A stretch of DNA of 64,000 nt from Microvirga zambiensis WSM3693 (GTDB taxonomy: Bacteria > Pseudomonadota > Alphaproteobacteria > Rhizobiales > Beijerinckiaceae): NCBI RefSeq assembly GCF_016735695.1, contig NZ_JAERQD010000004.1, positions 62,001 to 126,000 on the forward strand, written 5' to 3'. Below the pieces are notes generated by a model. That model saw only the letters and a program-made list of their open reading frames with translations, ran no database searches and had not been told where the DNA came from. Below, piece after piece: positions 51,717-62,144 of this stretch. Within the stretch, counting starts at the first letter, position 1. Every line of letters starts with the position of its first letter. A program made the position numbers and the translations under genes.

Positions 51717-52979
51717 ATGAGCGGAATGAGCGACGCAGGACATCCGCGCGTAGGCGCTACGCGCAGGCTTGCCCGGGGCACTCTGCTTGCCCTGTTATGC
51801 GGATTGGCAGCCTGCGCGAGCCCGCGCGGCACGCTGCTTCCGGTGGCGGAGACGGTTCCCGGCGCCACGAAGGTCGACATGCTCGTCGCCACCACCCGCA
51901 TGCGGGCGGAGGATCCGCAGGAATATTTTTCCGGGAATCGCGGGCCTCGGCTCTCCTTCGCCGAATTCATCGTATCCATCCCGCCGGAAGCGAGCCGCAA
52001 GCCGGGCGAGGTGCAGTGGCCGCAGAGCACCCCCGGCAACCCGGCGACCGATTTCGTCACCTTGAAGGCGGATGTGATCGACCGCGATCAGGCGACCGCC
52101 TGGTTCCGCCGCACCGTGCGCAACGTGCCCAAGCGCCGGGTGCTGGTGTTCATCCACGGCTTCAACAACCGCTTCGACGATGCGGTCTTCCGCTTCGCGC
52201 AGATCGTGCACGATGCAGGCACGCCGGTGGTGCCGGTGCTGTTCACCTGGCCGTCGCGCGGCAGCATCCTGGCCTATGGCTACGACCGCGAGAGCAACAC
52301 CTATTCGCGCAACGCGCTGGAAACGACCCTGCGCACCATCGCCCGCGATCCTGACGTCGGCGAGATCTCGATCCTGGCGCATTCCATGGGCAATCTGGTC
52401 ACCTTGGAGGCCCTGCGCCAGATGGGGATCCGCGACGGCGGAGTCACACCCAAGATCAAGAACGTGCTGCTCGCCGCACCGGATGTGGACGTCGATCTCT
52501 TCCGCGAGGCGGTGCTCGACATGGGCAAGCAGCGTCCGAGCTTCACACTCTTCGTGTCGCAGGACGACCGGGCACTCGCCGTCTCCCGCCGCCTCTGGGG
52601 CGACGCGGTGCGTCTGGGTGCCATCGATCCCGAGCAGGAGCCCTACCGCACCGGTCTCGAGAAATCGGGCATCACGGTGCTGAACCTGTCCAAGCTCCGC
52701 ACCGGCGATCCGCTCAACCACAGCAAGTTCGCGGAAAGCCCCGAGGTCGTGCGCATGATCGGCAAGGAACTGGCCGAAGGGCAGACCCTCACGGATTCAC
52801 GCGTCGGCGTGGGCGACCGGATCATCCAGGTTACGGCCGGAGCCGCCGCCGCCGTCGGCACGGCGGCGGGGCTTGCCGTCTCCGCGCCGGTCGCCGTCAT
52901 CGATCCCAAGACCCGGGAAAATCTCCAGGGTCACGTCGAGAACCTGGGCCAGGCCGTCGCCGGAACAGTCGATCAGTAA
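51717..52979 (+). CDS. DUF900 family alpha/beta-hydrolase lipoprotein
   Basis: This is a 420-residue predicted lipoprotein with lipobox LAAC (Cys33, in GLAACASPRG). It carries a DUF900 alpha/beta-hydrolase domain: RVLVFIHGFNNRFDDAVFR (oxyanion region), the nucleophile elbow LAHSMGN, and a later conserved region RPSFTLFVSQDDRAL with the Asp of the triad. The substrate is unknown; relatives are esterase-like. The last 80 residues (AAGLAVSAPVAVIDPKT) are Ala-rich. GGGAAG lies upstream of the ATG. It converges with the aquaporin gene. Confidence 0.88.
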   Translation: MSGMSDAGHPRVGATRRLARGTLLALLCGLAACASPRGTLLPVAETVPGATKVDMLVATTRMRAEDPQEYFSGNRGPRLSFAEFIVSIPPEASRKPGEVQWPQSTPGNPATDFVTLKADVIDRDQATAWFRRTVRNVPKRRVLVFIHGFNNRFDDAVFRFAQIVHDAGTPVVPVLFTWPSRGSILAYGYDRESNTYSRNALETTLRTIARDPDVGEISILAHSMGNLVTLEALRQMGIRDGGVTPKIKNVLLAAPDVDVDLFREAVLDMGKQRPSFTLFVSQDDRALAVSRRLWGDAVRLGAIDPEQEPYRTGLEKSGITVLNLSKLRTGDPLNHSKFAESPEVVRMIGKELAEGQTLTDSRVGVGDRIIQVTAGAAAAVGTAAGLAVSAPVAVIDPKTRENLQGHVENLGQAVAGTVDQ

Positions 52980-52992
52980 GGGGTCGCGCGCC

Positions 52993-53727
52993 TCATTCGG
53001 CGGGGGCGGCCGGGGCGACCCCCGTCACCTTGGCCGAGGGCTCCTCGCTAAGCCAATGATAGAGCATGCCACCCAGCATGCCGCCGATCATGGGCGCGGC
53101 CCAGAACAGCCAGAGCTGCGCCAGAGCCCAGCCGCCCACGAACAAGGCCGGTCCCGTGCTGCGGGCCGGGTTCACGGAGGTGTTGGTGACGGGGATTCCG
53201 ACGAGGTGGATCAGCGTCAGCGCGAGGCCGATGGCGATGGGTGCGAAGCCGACCGGAGCCTTGCCGTGGGTTGCGCCCATGATGATGAACAGGAACATCA
53301 TTGTCAGCACGACCTCGGTGACGAGTCCGGCAAACAGCGAGTATTTGCCCGGCGAGTGATCGCCGTAGCCGTTCGCGGCGAAGCCCTTGGCGAGATCGAA
53401 GCCGGGGGCGCCGCTGGCGATGGCGTAAAGCACGGCGGCAGCCACGATCGCGCCGATCACCTGCGCGATGATGTAGGGGCCGATATCCTTGCCCGGGAAG
53501 CGCCCGCCCGCCCAGAGGCCCACGGTGACGGCGGGATTGAGATGGCAGCCGGAGATATGCCCGATGGCGTAGGCCATCGTCAGAACCGTCAGCCCGAAGG
53601 CGAGCGACACGCCCAAAAGACCGATGCCGACCTCGGGGAAGGCTGCGGCGATAACGGCGCTGCCGCAGCCCGCGAAGGTCAGCCAGAACGTGCCGATCGC
53701 TTCGGCGGTACATTTGCGGATATCCAT
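52993..53727 (-). CDS. aqpZ: aquaporin Z
   Basis: This 244-residue channel has six membrane helices and both NPA boxes: [19 protein letters not shown] and [19 protein letters not shown]. The Arg after the second NPA (aromatic/Arg filter) is present, and the residues around it (His, Phe in [19 protein letters not shown]) match the water-selective AqpZ type rather than glycerol facilitators. It carries water across the inner membrane during osmotic shifts. GGAGGACC precedes the ATG. It lies near an MscS channel, but on the opposite strand and not in one operon. Confidence 0.94.
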   Translation of the reverse strand: MDIRKCTAEAIGTFWLTFAGCGSAVIAAAFPEVGIGLLGVSLAFGLTVLTMAYAIGHISGCHLNPAVTVGLWAGGRFPGKDIGPYIIAQVIGAIVAAAVLYAIASGAPGFDLAKGFAANGYGDHSPGKYSLFAGLVTEVVLTMMFLFIIMGATHGKAPVGFAPIAIGLALTLIHLVGIPVTNTSVNPARSTGPALFVGGWALAQLWLFWAAPMIGGMLGGMLYHWLSEEPSAKVTGVAPAAPAE

Positions 53728-53917
53728 GACCTGGTCCTCCTGCGCATGGCAGCGGCCGAGCCGGAAAGGGATGCCTCTCTGGGACCGATCTCGTATCGGC
53801 TCCGGCCGACCCTGCGCTGAAGCCGCAGGTTGCGCTGAATCGCCGTACCGCACCATTGGGGGAACACCTGAACGCAAATGGTGGAAATCCTGAGCCGCGT
53901 CAGGTGTCCGTTTCGCG

Positions 53918-54547
53918 TTACGGTTCGACGAGCTTGTTGCGGATGGCGTAGCGGACGAGCGTCGCGGTGGAGTTGGCGTTGACCTTGCGCATCGCCGAGG
54001 AGCGGTGGCTCTCCACCGTCTTGAGATTGAGCCCCAAGATCTGCGCCGTCTCCTTGTTCGAATGCCCCTCGGCGATCAGCTGCACCACCCGCCGCTCGCG
54101 CGCGGTCAGCACCCCGTCGCCGGTATGGCCCTGGGCCAGATAGGCATTGAGCAGCGTCTCCGACACGCGGCCGGTGAAGAACGGCTTGTGCCGGGCAAGC
54201 GATTCCACCGCCGCGATCAGGAAGCGGCGCGCATCCGATTTCAGCAGATAGCCCCGCGCCCCCGCCTCGAGCAGCTCGCGCACCAGAGGCTCGCTCTCGT
54301 GCATGGTGAAGATCAGCACTTCCGTCTGCGGCTGCACGGCGCGGATCTCGCGCGTCGCGTCGACCCCGTTCATCGACGGCAGCTGGTAGTCGAGGATGGC
54401 CACGTCCGGCTTGGTCTCGGCGGCAAGCTGCACCGCCTGGCGCCCGTCCTCGGCCTCCGCCACCACCTCCCAGCCCGGCTGACCGCCCAGGATCGTGCTC
54501 AAGCCAGAGCGCACAACATCATGGTCGTCGGCAATCAGGATACGCAT
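53918..54547 (-). CDS. NarL/FixJ family response regulator
   Basis: This 209-residue regulator has a receiver domain with the phosphorylation site Asp53 ([10 protein letters not shown]), acidic pair Asp7-Asp8 and Lys in YLLKSD. A LuxR-type HTH follows ([28 protein letters not shown], about 145-205). Phosphorylation should promote dimerisation and DNA binding. The partner kinase gene lies directly upstream on the same strand (71 nt between). The target genes are unknown. Length is normal for the NarL family. Confidence 0.93.
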   Translation of the reverse strand: MRILIADDHDVVRSGLSTILGGQPGWEVVAEAEDGRQAVQLAAETKPDVAILDYQLPSMNGVDATREIRAVQPQTEVLIFTMHESEPLVRELLEAGARGYLLKSDARRFLIAAVESLARHKPFFTGRVSETLLNAYLAQGHTGDGVLTARERRVVQLIAEGHSNKETAQILGLNLKTVESHRSSAMRKVNANSTATLVRYAIRNKLVEP

Positions 54548-54617
54548 GAATGAAGCCCTCCTCCTGTATCACCGAAACACCCGAACTCATCACTTGGGAC
54601 AGACCCGGAAGCCGACC

Positions 54618-57044
54618 TCAAGAAGCCTGCGCTGCAGGGTAGTCCTTCCCAACGATGCCATCCGCATCGCGCGGCGCGGCGGCTCGGACGACCGTGCCCC
54701 GCCGATTGCTACGGATCTTGAGATTGCCGCCGAACTGGCTCAGCCGAATGCGCATCCCCGGGATGCCGACGCCGAGCGTCGTCCTCACGCCGGAGCCGGC
54801 GCGCCTGCTCTTCATTCCCAGCCCGTCGTCACCGATGCTCAGGATGACCTCGCTCGGCGTGAGACGTAAGGATACGGTCACGTTCTTTGCTCCGGCATGG
54901 CGATGCACGTTGGCAAGCCCTTCCTGGACGATGCGGAACAATGCGCGCTGCAGCTCGGGCGCAAGAAGCTCGGTTCCCTCGGCGAGGCGGGTGGCGACGT
55001 CGAGCCCGGACCTGTCGGCGAAGCCTTCGGCGAAGGCGCAGATCGTGGCGGCCAAACCCTCCGTCTCCAGTCCCGGCGGGTGAAGCAGATAGGTGAAGAT
55101 CCGCAGTTCCTTCAGCGCCTCCTCGAGCGAGCGATCGATCTCGTCGAGGATCCGCTGCCCGGCCGGCGGCAGCCCGAGGGCTCCGACCTGCATCAGGCTG
55201 AGGCCGACGGCGACCAGATGCTGCGCTGTCGAATCGTGCAGCTCCGCCGCAATGCGCCGCCGCTCCTCCTCCTGGAGCGTCAGCATGCGCTCGGACATCT
55301 CGCTCACCTCCGCCCTGGCGGTCATGATCTCGGTCACGTCCTCGCGCGCGACGACGATGCGCGCCTCGTCGGCGGCGGAGAAGCGGGAGGCGCGAAGCAG
55401 GAACCAGCGTCCCTCGTCCGAGGAGCGCGAGCGATAAAGCGCCTGGAACGACGACTGCCGGCCGCCGACAAGGGATTCCATGCCTCGGAAGATACGTTCC
55501 TCCGCAACGCCCCCTTGGCGCGCAGCCTCACAGGCGGCGAGATAGCTCATGCCGGGGCCGGGCGATTCACGCAATCCGTTGCTTTGTGCGAAGCGACGCC
55601 AGGCGCCGTTGATGGACAGGACGCTGCCGCTTTCGTCCAGGATCGCCACATGCGCCGACAGCGCATCCAGCGAGGCCTGCAGGAACTCCCGCTCCCTGAC
55701 CACGGCGCGATGAGCTTCATAGCGATCCGTGACATCGCTGAAAAACACGCTCGCCCCCTCGGGCGAGGGGTAGACGCGGTAGTCGATGAAGCGGCCGGGA
55801 TGATAGATCGACGCCAGCACGCCATGGAACTGACGCCTGTAATGCATGGCCTGCGCCAGCGCAGCATCGAAGGCGGGATCGTGGCCGACGATGTCGAAAT
55901 AGGAATGGCCCACGACCTTGCGGCGCTCGTGCCCCCACCACCGCATGGCGGCCGCATTGACGTCGACGATGGTATAGGCGCGGTCGAGGGTGAAGTAGCA
56001 GTCGCTGACACTCTCAAGGATGGCGCTCATGCGGGTGTTGGCGGCGGCGAGTTCGCCCCTTGTGGCAACCGCATCGCGCCGCATCGTATCGAGCGGCCCT
56101 CCGTTGCGCACCAGCAGGGAGGCGGACGCGCCGCCGACCGCGAACAGCAAAGCCCCGGCCAGGGCGATCCGATAGACCGCCCGCTCGATCGGCTCGTTCA
56201 GCATGGCCGCCGGTGCAGCGGAAACCGCCGTGTAGCCCGAAGCCCGCGAGCGGGAATAGGCGACGAGAAGGCGGTTGGGACCTTGGCCGATTTCGAAATG
56301 TCCGCTGCGCTCCGGCCCGGCCAGGGCATCGCGCACTTCCCGCGTGTCGTGGAGGAGCAGCTCCCCCGGCTCGCCCGGTCCCGTCATCTCCTGCAGATTG
56401 CGGTCGAGGATGACCGTCCTCCAGCCGGACGATTTCTCGCCGTTCTCGGCCGCCTTGCTGAGGTGTTCGTCAGGCAGAACCAGCGAGAGGATGCGCGACA
56501 TCTCCCCGAACTCGTCGTCGAGCCGCAGGCTGATCGAGACCGTCTGCCTTTGGACGAGGGGATTGTCGACCCGGTCCGACAGGCTCAGGCGTTCGCGGCG
56601 CACCACTTCGATCCGGTCCTTCACGGTGGCAGGCAGATCCACGACGCGCGGCAGCCGGGAGCCGAAGGGGCGCCTCGTGTTGAGCAGTTGGCCGTCGGCA
56701 TCCCACAGGATGAACGAGGATCCGTCCGGATGGGGCGTCGCCTTCAGCTGGGCATCGAATGCCGCGAGATCGTTGGTCTGGAGATGAGGCGACCGGGACA
56801 GCCCTTTCAGAAGATTGCCGAGGCCCTGCATCTCACGGTCGAGAAGGTCGGCGGTGGTCACCGACACGGACAGGCCGCGATGGGCCAGCACATGCTGCTC
56901 GTGCAGGGCGTCCTTGACTAGAAGACCTGCGGCGACCAGGAAGGACAGGCCGACCGTGAGGGAGGCCGTCAGGGCCACGACACGGCTGACGTTCGACGGG
57001 AACGAGAAGCTGCCCGCGAGCTTGATCGAGTTCAGGTCATCCAT
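54618..57044 (-). CDS. membrane sensor histidine kinase (NarX/NarQ-like, HisKA_3)
   Basis: This 808-residue kinase has a first membrane helix (about 20-45), a periplasmic sensor (about 46-295, dCache-like) and a second membrane helix (about 292-315). Two PAS domains (about 335-450 and 455-575) lie in the cytoplasm. The HisKA_3 motif is RRIAAELHDSTAQHL with His603, and the ATPase end shows HRHAGAKNVTVSLRL and GVGIPGMRIRLSQFGG. It should phosphorylate the NarL-type regulator encoded just downstream. The signal is unknown; the periplasmic sensor suggests a small molecule. Confidence 0.92.
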   Translation of the reverse strand: MDDLNSIKLAGSFSFPSNVSRVVALTASLTVGLSFLVAAGLLVKDALHEQHVLAHRGLSVSVTTADLLDREMQGLGNLLKGLSRSPHLQTNDLAAFDAQLKATPHPDGSSFILWDADGQLLNTRRPFGSRLPRVVDLPATVKDRIEVVRRERLSLSDRVDNPLVQRQTVSISLRLDDEFGEMSRILSLVLPDEHLSKAAENGEKSSGWRTVILDRNLQEMTGPGEPGELLLHDTREVRDALAGPERSGHFEIGQGPNRLLVAYSRSRASGYTAVSAAPAAMLNEPIERAVYRIALAGALLFAVGGASASLLVRNGGPLDTMRRDAVATRGELAAANTRMSAILESVSDCYFTLDRAYTIVDVNAAAMRWWGHERRKVVGHSYFDIVGHDPAFDAALAQAMHYRRQFHGVLASIYHPGRFIDYRVYPSPEGASVFFSDVTDRYEAHRAVVREREFLQASLDALSAHVAILDESGSVLSINGAWRRFAQSNGLRESPGPGMSYLAACEAARQGGVAEERIFRGMESLVGGRQSSFQALYRSRSSDEGRWFLLRASRFSAADEARIVVAREDVTEIMTARAEVSEMSERMLTLQEEERRRIAAELHDSTAQHLVAVGLSLMQVGALGLPPAGQRILDEIDRSLEEALKELRIFTYLLHPPGLETEGLAATICAFAEGFADRSGLDVATRLAEGTELLAPELQRALFRIVQEGLANVHRHAGAKNVTVSLRLTPSEVILSIGDDGLGMKSRRAGSGVRTTLGVGIPGMRIRLSQFGGNLKIRSNRRGTVVRAAAPRDADGIVGKDYPAAQAS

Positions 57045-57337
57045 GACACCCGCTTCGGCATGAGCGCCCCAACCCGATCCGCAGGATCGCTGCGACCCAT
57101 ACGGGACGATAATCCGCGTACGGGAGTGGATTCCCTTACGACACTAACACAGGTTAACCAGGAGACGAAGGGGGCTAAACCCCGTGTTGTGATCCTCGCC
57201 GGACCGGTCCGAGAACTCCGGCCGGCAATTCCTGCGGGCATAATGTTGTTACAGCTCGGAGGCGCGCAGAATACGCCTTTTGGGCAGCGGCGGTATCGTG
57301 ACATGATCGGCGCGACACCCCGTCGGAAACACGCATC
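57045..57337. other. divergent intergenic region
   Basis: 293 bp between the kinase (-) and the haloacid dehalogenase (+). A GC-poor stretch (57145-57170) may carry promoters. A short inverted repeat (ggggctaaacccc, 57170-57182) is seen; no gene recognised. Confidence 0.4.
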
Positions 57338-58015
57338 ATGCCCGCCTCAGCGATTATCCCGGCTCATGCCAAGGCCGTCATCTTCGATGCCTACGGGACC
57401 CTGTTCGACGTTCATTCCGCCGTCGGTCGGCACCTCGCCGCCATCGGGCCGGACGCGACGCAGTTCTCAGAAACCTGGCGCGGAAAGCAGCTCGAATATT
57501 CGTGGGTCCTGTCGCTCGCCGGCCGCTACGAGCCGTTCTGGACCCTGACGGAGCGGGCGCTCGACTACGCCTTCGCACGGTTTCCGCAGATCGACCGCTC
57601 GTTCAGGCCGCTCCTGCTCGATGCCTATCGCAGCCTCGATGCCTATCCCGACGTTGCCTCGACATTGCACGTGCTCCAGGCCCGCGGCCTTCGCACCGGC
57701 ATCCTGTCGAACGGAGATCCCGACATGCTCAACGCCGCGGTCAATTCGGCGGCGCTCGCCGACAAACTCGACGCGATCCTCTCCGTCGATGCCGTGCGGG
57801 TGTTCAAGACGAGCCCACGCACCTACGACCTCGTGCTGCGCTCGCTGGCCATCGCCCCGAACGAAGTCGCGTTCGTCTCCTCCAACCGCTGGGACATCGC
57901 CGGCGCGGCGGCATTCGGATTTACGGCGGTGTGGGTGAACCGGTCAGGGTTGCCCGATGAATACGCTGAGCTCGCGCCGAGTGCGGTGATCGCGTCGCTC
58001 AACGGATTGGTTTGA
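57338..58015 (+). CDS. haloacid dehalogenase, type II
   Basis: This 225-residue HAD-superfamily hydrolase has the nucleophile Asp17 in FDAYGTLFDVHSAVG. Motif II is the Ser in ILSNGDPDML, motif III the Lys in RVFKTSPRTYDL, and motif IV SSNRWDIAGAAAFG. This combination, with FDAYGTLFD, is the L-2-haloacid dehalogenase type II group, which removes halogen from 2-haloalkanoates by ester formation. The true substrate may differ, since many family members are generalists. Single gene, followed by a palindromic repeat. Confidence 0.88.
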   Translation: MPASAIIPAHAKAVIFDAYGTLFDVHSAVGRHLAAIGPDATQFSETWRGKQLEYSWVLSLAGRYEPFWTLTERALDYAFARFPQIDRSFRPLLLDAYRSLDAYPDVASTLHVLQARGLRTGILSNGDPDMLNAAVNSAALADKLDAILSVDAVRVFKTSPRTYDLVLRSLAIAPNEVAFVSSNRWDIAGAAAFGFTAVWVNRSGLPDEYAELAPSAVIASLNGLV

Positions 58016-58020
58016 GATGC

Positions 58021-58110
58021 CGTCATGGCCGGGCTTGTCCCGGCCACCCACGCCTTCGAACGTTTGAACCTTCAAAAACGTGGATGCCCGGCACAAGGCC
58101 GGGCATGACG
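58021..58110. repeat. palindromic extragenic repeat, copy A
   Basis: 90-bp element: CGTCATGGCCGGGC, TTGTCCCGGCCACCCACGCC, a short variable centre, then the inverted counterpart ending in CGTGGATGCCCGG and GGGCATGACG. A second copy lies at 62145-62236. It separates convergent genes. Confidence 0.9.
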
Positions 58111-58139
58111 GGATGGAGCGCGATGAAGCGAGGCGTGAT

Positions 58140-59522
58140 TTACCGCGCCAGAGCCGCCAGAATCCTCGCCCAGGAGCGCGTCCCCTTGTGGAAGCTCTTT
58201 AGGTCGTATTTCTCGTTCGGCGAGTGGATGCGGTCGTCGTCGAGGCCGAAGCCGACGAAGAGGGTGTCGAGGCCGAGCGTGCGCTTGAAGTCGCCGCCGA
58301 CCGGGATCGAGCCGCCCATGCCGATGACGATCGGATCCTTCTTCCACTCGTCGTGCAGCGCGGATTTCGCCGCCGTGATCGCCGGGAAGTCGTGCGGCAG
58401 GGCAAGCGCGCGCGAGCCCTTGTGCCGGATGAACTCCACCGAGCAGTCCTCGGGGATGCGCGCGCGCACGAAGGCCTCGAAATTCTCGGAGATCTTCGCG
58501 GGATCCTGATCGCCGACGAGGCGGAAGGAGATCTTGCAGCGCGCTTCTGCCGCGATGACCGTCTTGGTGCCCTCGCCCGTATAGCCGCCGATGATGCCGT
58601 TCACGTCGCAGGTGGGGCGCGACTGGATCTGCTCGATCAGCATGCGGCCCTTCTCGCCGGCGGAATGTTTTAAGCCGACCTGGCCGAGGAATTCCTCCTC
58701 CGTGAGGTTGAGACCCTTCCACTGCTCCAGGACCTGCGTCGGCGTCTCGGGCACGCCCTCGTAGAAATCCTGGATCGTGATGCGACCGTTATCGTCGTGG
58801 ATCGCCGCGATGATCTTCGACAGCACGTGGATCGGGTTGCGCGCCGCGCCGCCGAAGGAGCCGGAATGCAGGTCGCGGTCGGCGCAGCGCACGATCACTT
58901 CCTCATAGACCATGCCGCGTAAGGAAGAGGTGATGCCGGGCGTGTCCTGGTCCCACATGCCGGTATCGCAGACGAGGGCCACATCGGCCTTCAGCTCGTC
59001 CTTGTTGGCGGCGATGAACTCGGGAAGGAACTTCGACCCGTCCTCCTCCGCTCCCTCGACGAGGAAGGTGATGGTGATCGGCAGCGAGCCCGTCTCGGCC
59101 TTCCAGGCGCGGCAGGCCTCGACAAAGGTCATCACCTGGCCCTTGTCGTCGGCAGCGCCGCGGGCGCTGATGGCCTTGCGGCCGTCGGGCAGGGTGATGA
59201 GGCGCGGCTCGAAGGGAGGGCGCTCCCACAGGCTCAGCGGATCGACCGGCTGCACGTCGTAATGGCCGTAGAAGAGAATGTGGAGCTTGTCGTCGCCATT
59301 GGCGTGGCCGAGCACGACCGGATGCCCGCCCGTCTCGCGCAAGGAAGCCTCGATGCCGATGCTCTTCAGCTCGTCGACCAGCCATTGCCCGGCGTTGCGG
59401 CAATGGTCCTTATAAGCGGGATCGGTGGAGATGGAGGGGATTTTCAGCCACTGGAACAGCCGGTCGAGGGACGAATCGAGATCGGCATCGATCCGCTGCA
59501 GCACTTGGTCGAGATGGGACAT
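58140..59522 (-). CDS. M20 family metallopeptidase (dipeptidase-like)
   Basis: This is a 460-residue dizinc peptidase of the M20/M25/M40 group. Catalytic elements are FYGHYDVQPVDP (His ligand and Asp), RGAADDKGQVM (bridging Asp), EGAEEDGS (base Glu and ligand Glu), LVCDTGMWD (Asp) and a C-terminal His in VEFIRHKGSRA. A lid domain of about 130 residues occupies the middle. It probably cleaves dipeptides such as carnosine-like substrates in the cytoplasm; family members also include DapE and succinyl-desuccinylases. AAGGCAG precedes the ATG. Confidence 0.9.
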   Translation of the reverse strand: MSHLDQVLQRIDADLDSSLDRLFQWLKIPSISTDPAYKDHCRNAGQWLVDELKSIGIEASLRETGGHPVVLGHANGDDKLHILFYGHYDVQPVDPLSLWERPPFEPRLITLPDGRKAISARGAADDKGQVMTFVEACRAWKAETGSLPITITFLVEGAEEDGSKFLPEFIAANKDELKADVALVCDTGMWDQDTPGITSSLRGMVYEEVIVRCADRDLHSGSFGGAARNPIHVLSKIIAAIHDDNGRITIQDFYEGVPETPTQVLEQWKGLNLTEEEFLGQVGLKHSAGEKGRMLIEQIQSRPTCDVNGIIGGYTGEGTKTVIAAEARCKISFRLVGDQDPAKISENFEAFVRARIPEDCSVEFIRHKGSRALALPHDFPAITAAKSALHDEWKKDPIVIGMGGSIPVGGDFKRTLGLDTLFVGFGLDDDRIHSPNEKYDLKSFHKGTRSWARILAALAR

Positions 59523-59608
59523 GGGGGATTATCTGCCTTGTGGAAGGGTCGCCCCAAGACCTACCCTCATCTCCCGGGGGATCGCAAGTATGCGGTTTCG
59601 ACGCGGGT

Positions 59609-60070
59609 TTACGGGGCCAGCGCCTTCGTCATGTAGACGCGCCGAAACCCCTTCTCCTCGCCGCGATGGGTTTCGACGAAGCCCAGCCGCTCGTAGAGGC
59701 CGATATTCTCGGTCATGGCCTCGTTCGTGTAGAGCCGGATGGCCTTGAACCCCCGTTCGCGGGCGATCTTCTCCGCATGGGCGATCAGCGCCCGACCGTA
59801 CCCATGTCCCTGCCGATCCGGGTGGATGGCGACATTGTCGAGAAGCATGGCCCCGTCGTCGGGCAGAAGAACGAGGATTCCGGCGATCTCGTTCCCGGCG
59901 ACGAGCACATGGACGCAGCGCTCAGCGATCAGAGCGGAATAGTCCTCGAGCATCGGTCCGGGCTTTTGCCCGATGCGCGGGATGTACCCTGAATAGGCAG
60001 CCTCCACGATGGCCTCGACCGCGCCGAGATCCTGAGGGCATGCGAGGCGGATGTCCTGCTTCATCGACAT
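59609..60070 (-). CDS. GNAT family N-acetyltransferase
   Basis: This 153-residue GNAT enzyme has the acetyl-CoA motif in VAIHPDRQGHGYGRALIAHA (Q/RxxGxG as RQGHGYG) and the C-terminal LYTNEAMTENIGLYERLGFVE. The C-terminal RVYMTKAL is typical of RimI/PA4866-like proteins. Acceptor unknown. It lies on the same strand as the HerA-like ATPase gene (stop 22 nt upstream of its start) and the M20 peptidase, so co-transcription is possible. Confidence 0.9.
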   Translation of the reverse strand: MSMKQDIRLACPQDLGAVEAIVEAAYSGYIPRIGQKPGPMLEDYSALIAERCVHVLVAGNEIAGILVLLPDDGAMLLDNVAIHPDRQGHGYGRALIAHAEKIARERGFKAIRLYTNEAMTENIGLYERLGFVETHRGEEKGFRRVYMTKALAP

Positions 60071-60092
60071 CGCTCATGATCCCGGCTGACGG

Positions 60093-61631
60093 TTACCGTC
60101 TCAGCAGACCGCCCAGCGTCCCGCGCACGATGGCGCGGCCGATGGAGCTGCCCTGCCGGCCGCCGATGGACTTGCCGATCTCGGCCGCGAGATTGCCCAC
60201 CGTCTGGTTGACGATGGTACGGGTTACTTCGCGCGTCACGCGCTGAGTGGTCGTCATCGAGCCCTTGCGCGCTCCCGAGGTTCCGAAGAGCCCCCCGAGC
60301 ATGTCGAGAATGCCGCCTCCCCCCTCCGCCGCCTTCGCCTCGGCCGCCGCCTGCTCGGCGCGCTTGGCGAGCATCTCATAGGCGGATTCCGGATCGATCG
60401 CCTGGTCGTATTTCCCCTTCAGCGGGCTTGCCGCGATGATCTGCTGGCGCTGTGACAATTCAATGGGGCCGACCTGCGCCATGGGCGGGGCGATGAGGGT
60501 GCGCTCCACCATGGACGGCGCGCCCTTGCCTTCCAGGGTCGACACGAGGGCTTCGCCGACGCCGAGTTCGGTGATCGCCTTCTCGGTGCTGAATGCGGGG
60601 TTCTGCCTAAAAGTCTGCGCCGCCACGCGCACGGCCTTCTGCTCGCGCGGGGTATAGGCGCGCAAGGCATGCTGCACCCGGTTGCCGAGCTGCGCCAATA
60701 CGCTCTCCGGAATGTCGACCGGGTTCTGCGTGATGAAATAGACGCCGACGCCCTTCGAGCGGATGAGACGCACGACGCGCTCGACCGTCTCGATCAGAGC
60801 CTTCGGCGCATCGTTGAAGAGGAGATGCGCCTCGTCGAAGAAGAACACCATCTTGGGCTGATCGAGATCGCCGACCTCGGGGAGTTCCTCGAACAGCTCC
60901 GACATGAGCCAGAGGAGGAATGTCGCGTAAAGGCGCGGATTGCTCATCAGCCTGTCCGCCGCCAGGATGTTCACCACGCCGCGCCCGTCGCGGTCCGTGC
61001 GCATCAGGTCCTTGATGGCGAGCGCCGGCTCGCCGAGAAACTCGTCGCCCTGCTGGTTCTCCAGCACGAGAAGCTGGCGCTGGATCGTGCCGACGGTGGC
61101 CTTCGACACGTTGCCGTAAGTCGTCGTAAGCTGTCCCGCATTGTCGGAGATGAGCTGCAGCAGAGCGCGCAGATCCTTCAGATCGAGCAGCAGGAGGCCC
61201 TGCTCGTCGGCGATGCGGAAGGCGATGTTGAGCACGCCCTCCTGCGTGTCGTTGAGGTCGAGCAGGCGTGAGAGCAGCAGCGGCCCCATCTCGGAGATGG
61301 TGGCCCGCACCCGATGCCCCTGCTCGCCGAAGAGATCCCAGAACACGACGGGGAATTCGTCCGGCACGTATTCGATGCCGATCTCCTTCGCGCGCTTGAT
61401 CAGGGGCTCCTTGCCGTTGCCGGGCGCCGCCATGCCGGAGAGATCGCCCTTGATGTCGGCGGCGAAAACGGGGACGCCCGCGCTGGAGAAACCTTCCGCC
61501 AGCACCTGCAGCGACACGGTCTTGCCGGTGCCGGTCGCGCCTGTCACGAGGCCGTGGCGGTTGGCGAGCCGCAGCTCCAGATATTCCGGCTTGGTGCTCT
61601 TGCCGATGAAGATCTTCCCGTCCTCAAGCAT
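60093..61631 (-). CDS. HerA-like ATPase (DUF853 family)
   Basis: This 512-residue P-loop ATPase has Walker A as [16 protein letters not shown], Walker B as [13 protein letters not shown], a Gln/Asn sensor in [15 protein letters not shown] and the arginine segment [19 protein letters not shown]. It belongs to the DUF853/HerA-helicase-like group (YjgR in enterics), FtsK/HerA superfamily hexamers of unknown role in bacteria. A Gly-rich C-terminal region (about 445-470) precedes a helical tail. GGAGAGA lies before the ATG. The DUF2267 gene is divergent across 123 bp. Confidence 0.9.
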   Translation of the reverse strand: MLEDGKIFIGKSTKPEYLELRLANRHGLVTGATGTGKTVSLQVLAEGFSSAGVPVFAADIKGDLSGMAAPGNGKEPLIKRAKEIGIEYVPDEFPVVFWDLFGEQGHRVRATISEMGPLLLSRLLDLNDTQEGVLNIAFRIADEQGLLLLDLKDLRALLQLISDNAGQLTTTYGNVSKATVGTIQRQLLVLENQQGDEFLGEPALAIKDLMRTDRDGRGVVNILAADRLMSNPRLYATFLLWLMSELFEELPEVGDLDQPKMVFFFDEAHLLFNDAPKALIETVERVVRLIRSKGVGVYFITQNPVDIPESVLAQLGNRVQHALRAYTPREQKAVRVAAQTFRQNPAFSTEKAITELGVGEALVSTLEGKGAPSMVERTLIAPPMAQVGPIELSQRQQIIAASPLKGKYDQAIDPESAYEMLAKRAEQAAAEAKAAEGGGGILDMLGGLFGTSGARKGSMTTTQRVTREVTRTIVNQTVGNLAAEIGKSIGGRQGSSIGRAIVRGTLGGLLRR

Positions 61632-61754
61632 CGTGTCTCTCCAGAATCCTCTCAAGGATCTTAGATGCCTCGTGGCGAGTTTCCACTCTCGAGCTTCTTG
61701 ATTTAACAGTTTAGCTATGAACTATCGCCTTTTCACCCGCCCCAGGAGAATCAT

Positions 61755-62138
61755 ATGGAAGAGCTCATCGCTCGCGTGACGCAGAAGACCGGCCTCGATC
61801 AGGCGACGGCGCGGAAGGCCATCGGCATCATTCTCGGCTATCTCCAGAAGGAGGGACCCCAGACCGAGGTCGACCAGCTCGTCGCGGCCCTGCCAGGCGC
61901 CCAGGAGGCGATCGACGAATCGAAGAACGGCGGCAGTGGCGGCGGCCTCATGGGCATGATGGGCTCCATGGGCGGCGGCGTGATGGCGCTCGGCGGCCAG
62001 CTCATGGGCATCGGCGTGTCGATGGGCCAGATGCAGCCCCTCGGAAAGGAACTCTTCGCCTATGGCCGCGAGAAGGCCGGCGAGGATACGATGGGCGCCA
62101 TCATGGGCTCCATCCCAGGGCTTTCGCAGTTCGTCTAA
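61755..62138 (+). CDS. DUF2267 family protein
   Basis: This 127-residue protein begins MEELIARVTQKTGLDQATAR, with an alpha-helical DUF2267-like N-terminus. A glycine/methionine-rich central region (GGSGGGLMGMMGSMGGG) and a helical tail with LGKELFAYGREKAG follow. The function of the family is unknown. AGGAGAATC precedes the ATG. A repeat copy begins 7 nt after the stop. Confidence 0.65.
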   Translation: MEELIARVTQKTGLDQATARKAIGIILGYLQKEGPQTEVDQLVAALPGAQEAIDESKNGGSGGGLMGMMGSMGGGVMALGGQLMGIGVSMGQMQPLGKELFAYGREKAGEDTMGAIMGSIPGLSQFV

Positions 62139-62144
62139 TCTCTC

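Noticed and set aside
54897..56921. 674-codon open frame on + opposite the sensor kinase
   Set aside because: Antisense to a well-supported kinase; composition rich in Arg, Gly and Gln without any motif.
57170..57182. GGGGCTAAACCCC inverted repeat as terminator
   Set aside because: The stem is short, has no T-tract and lies in a divergent promoter region.
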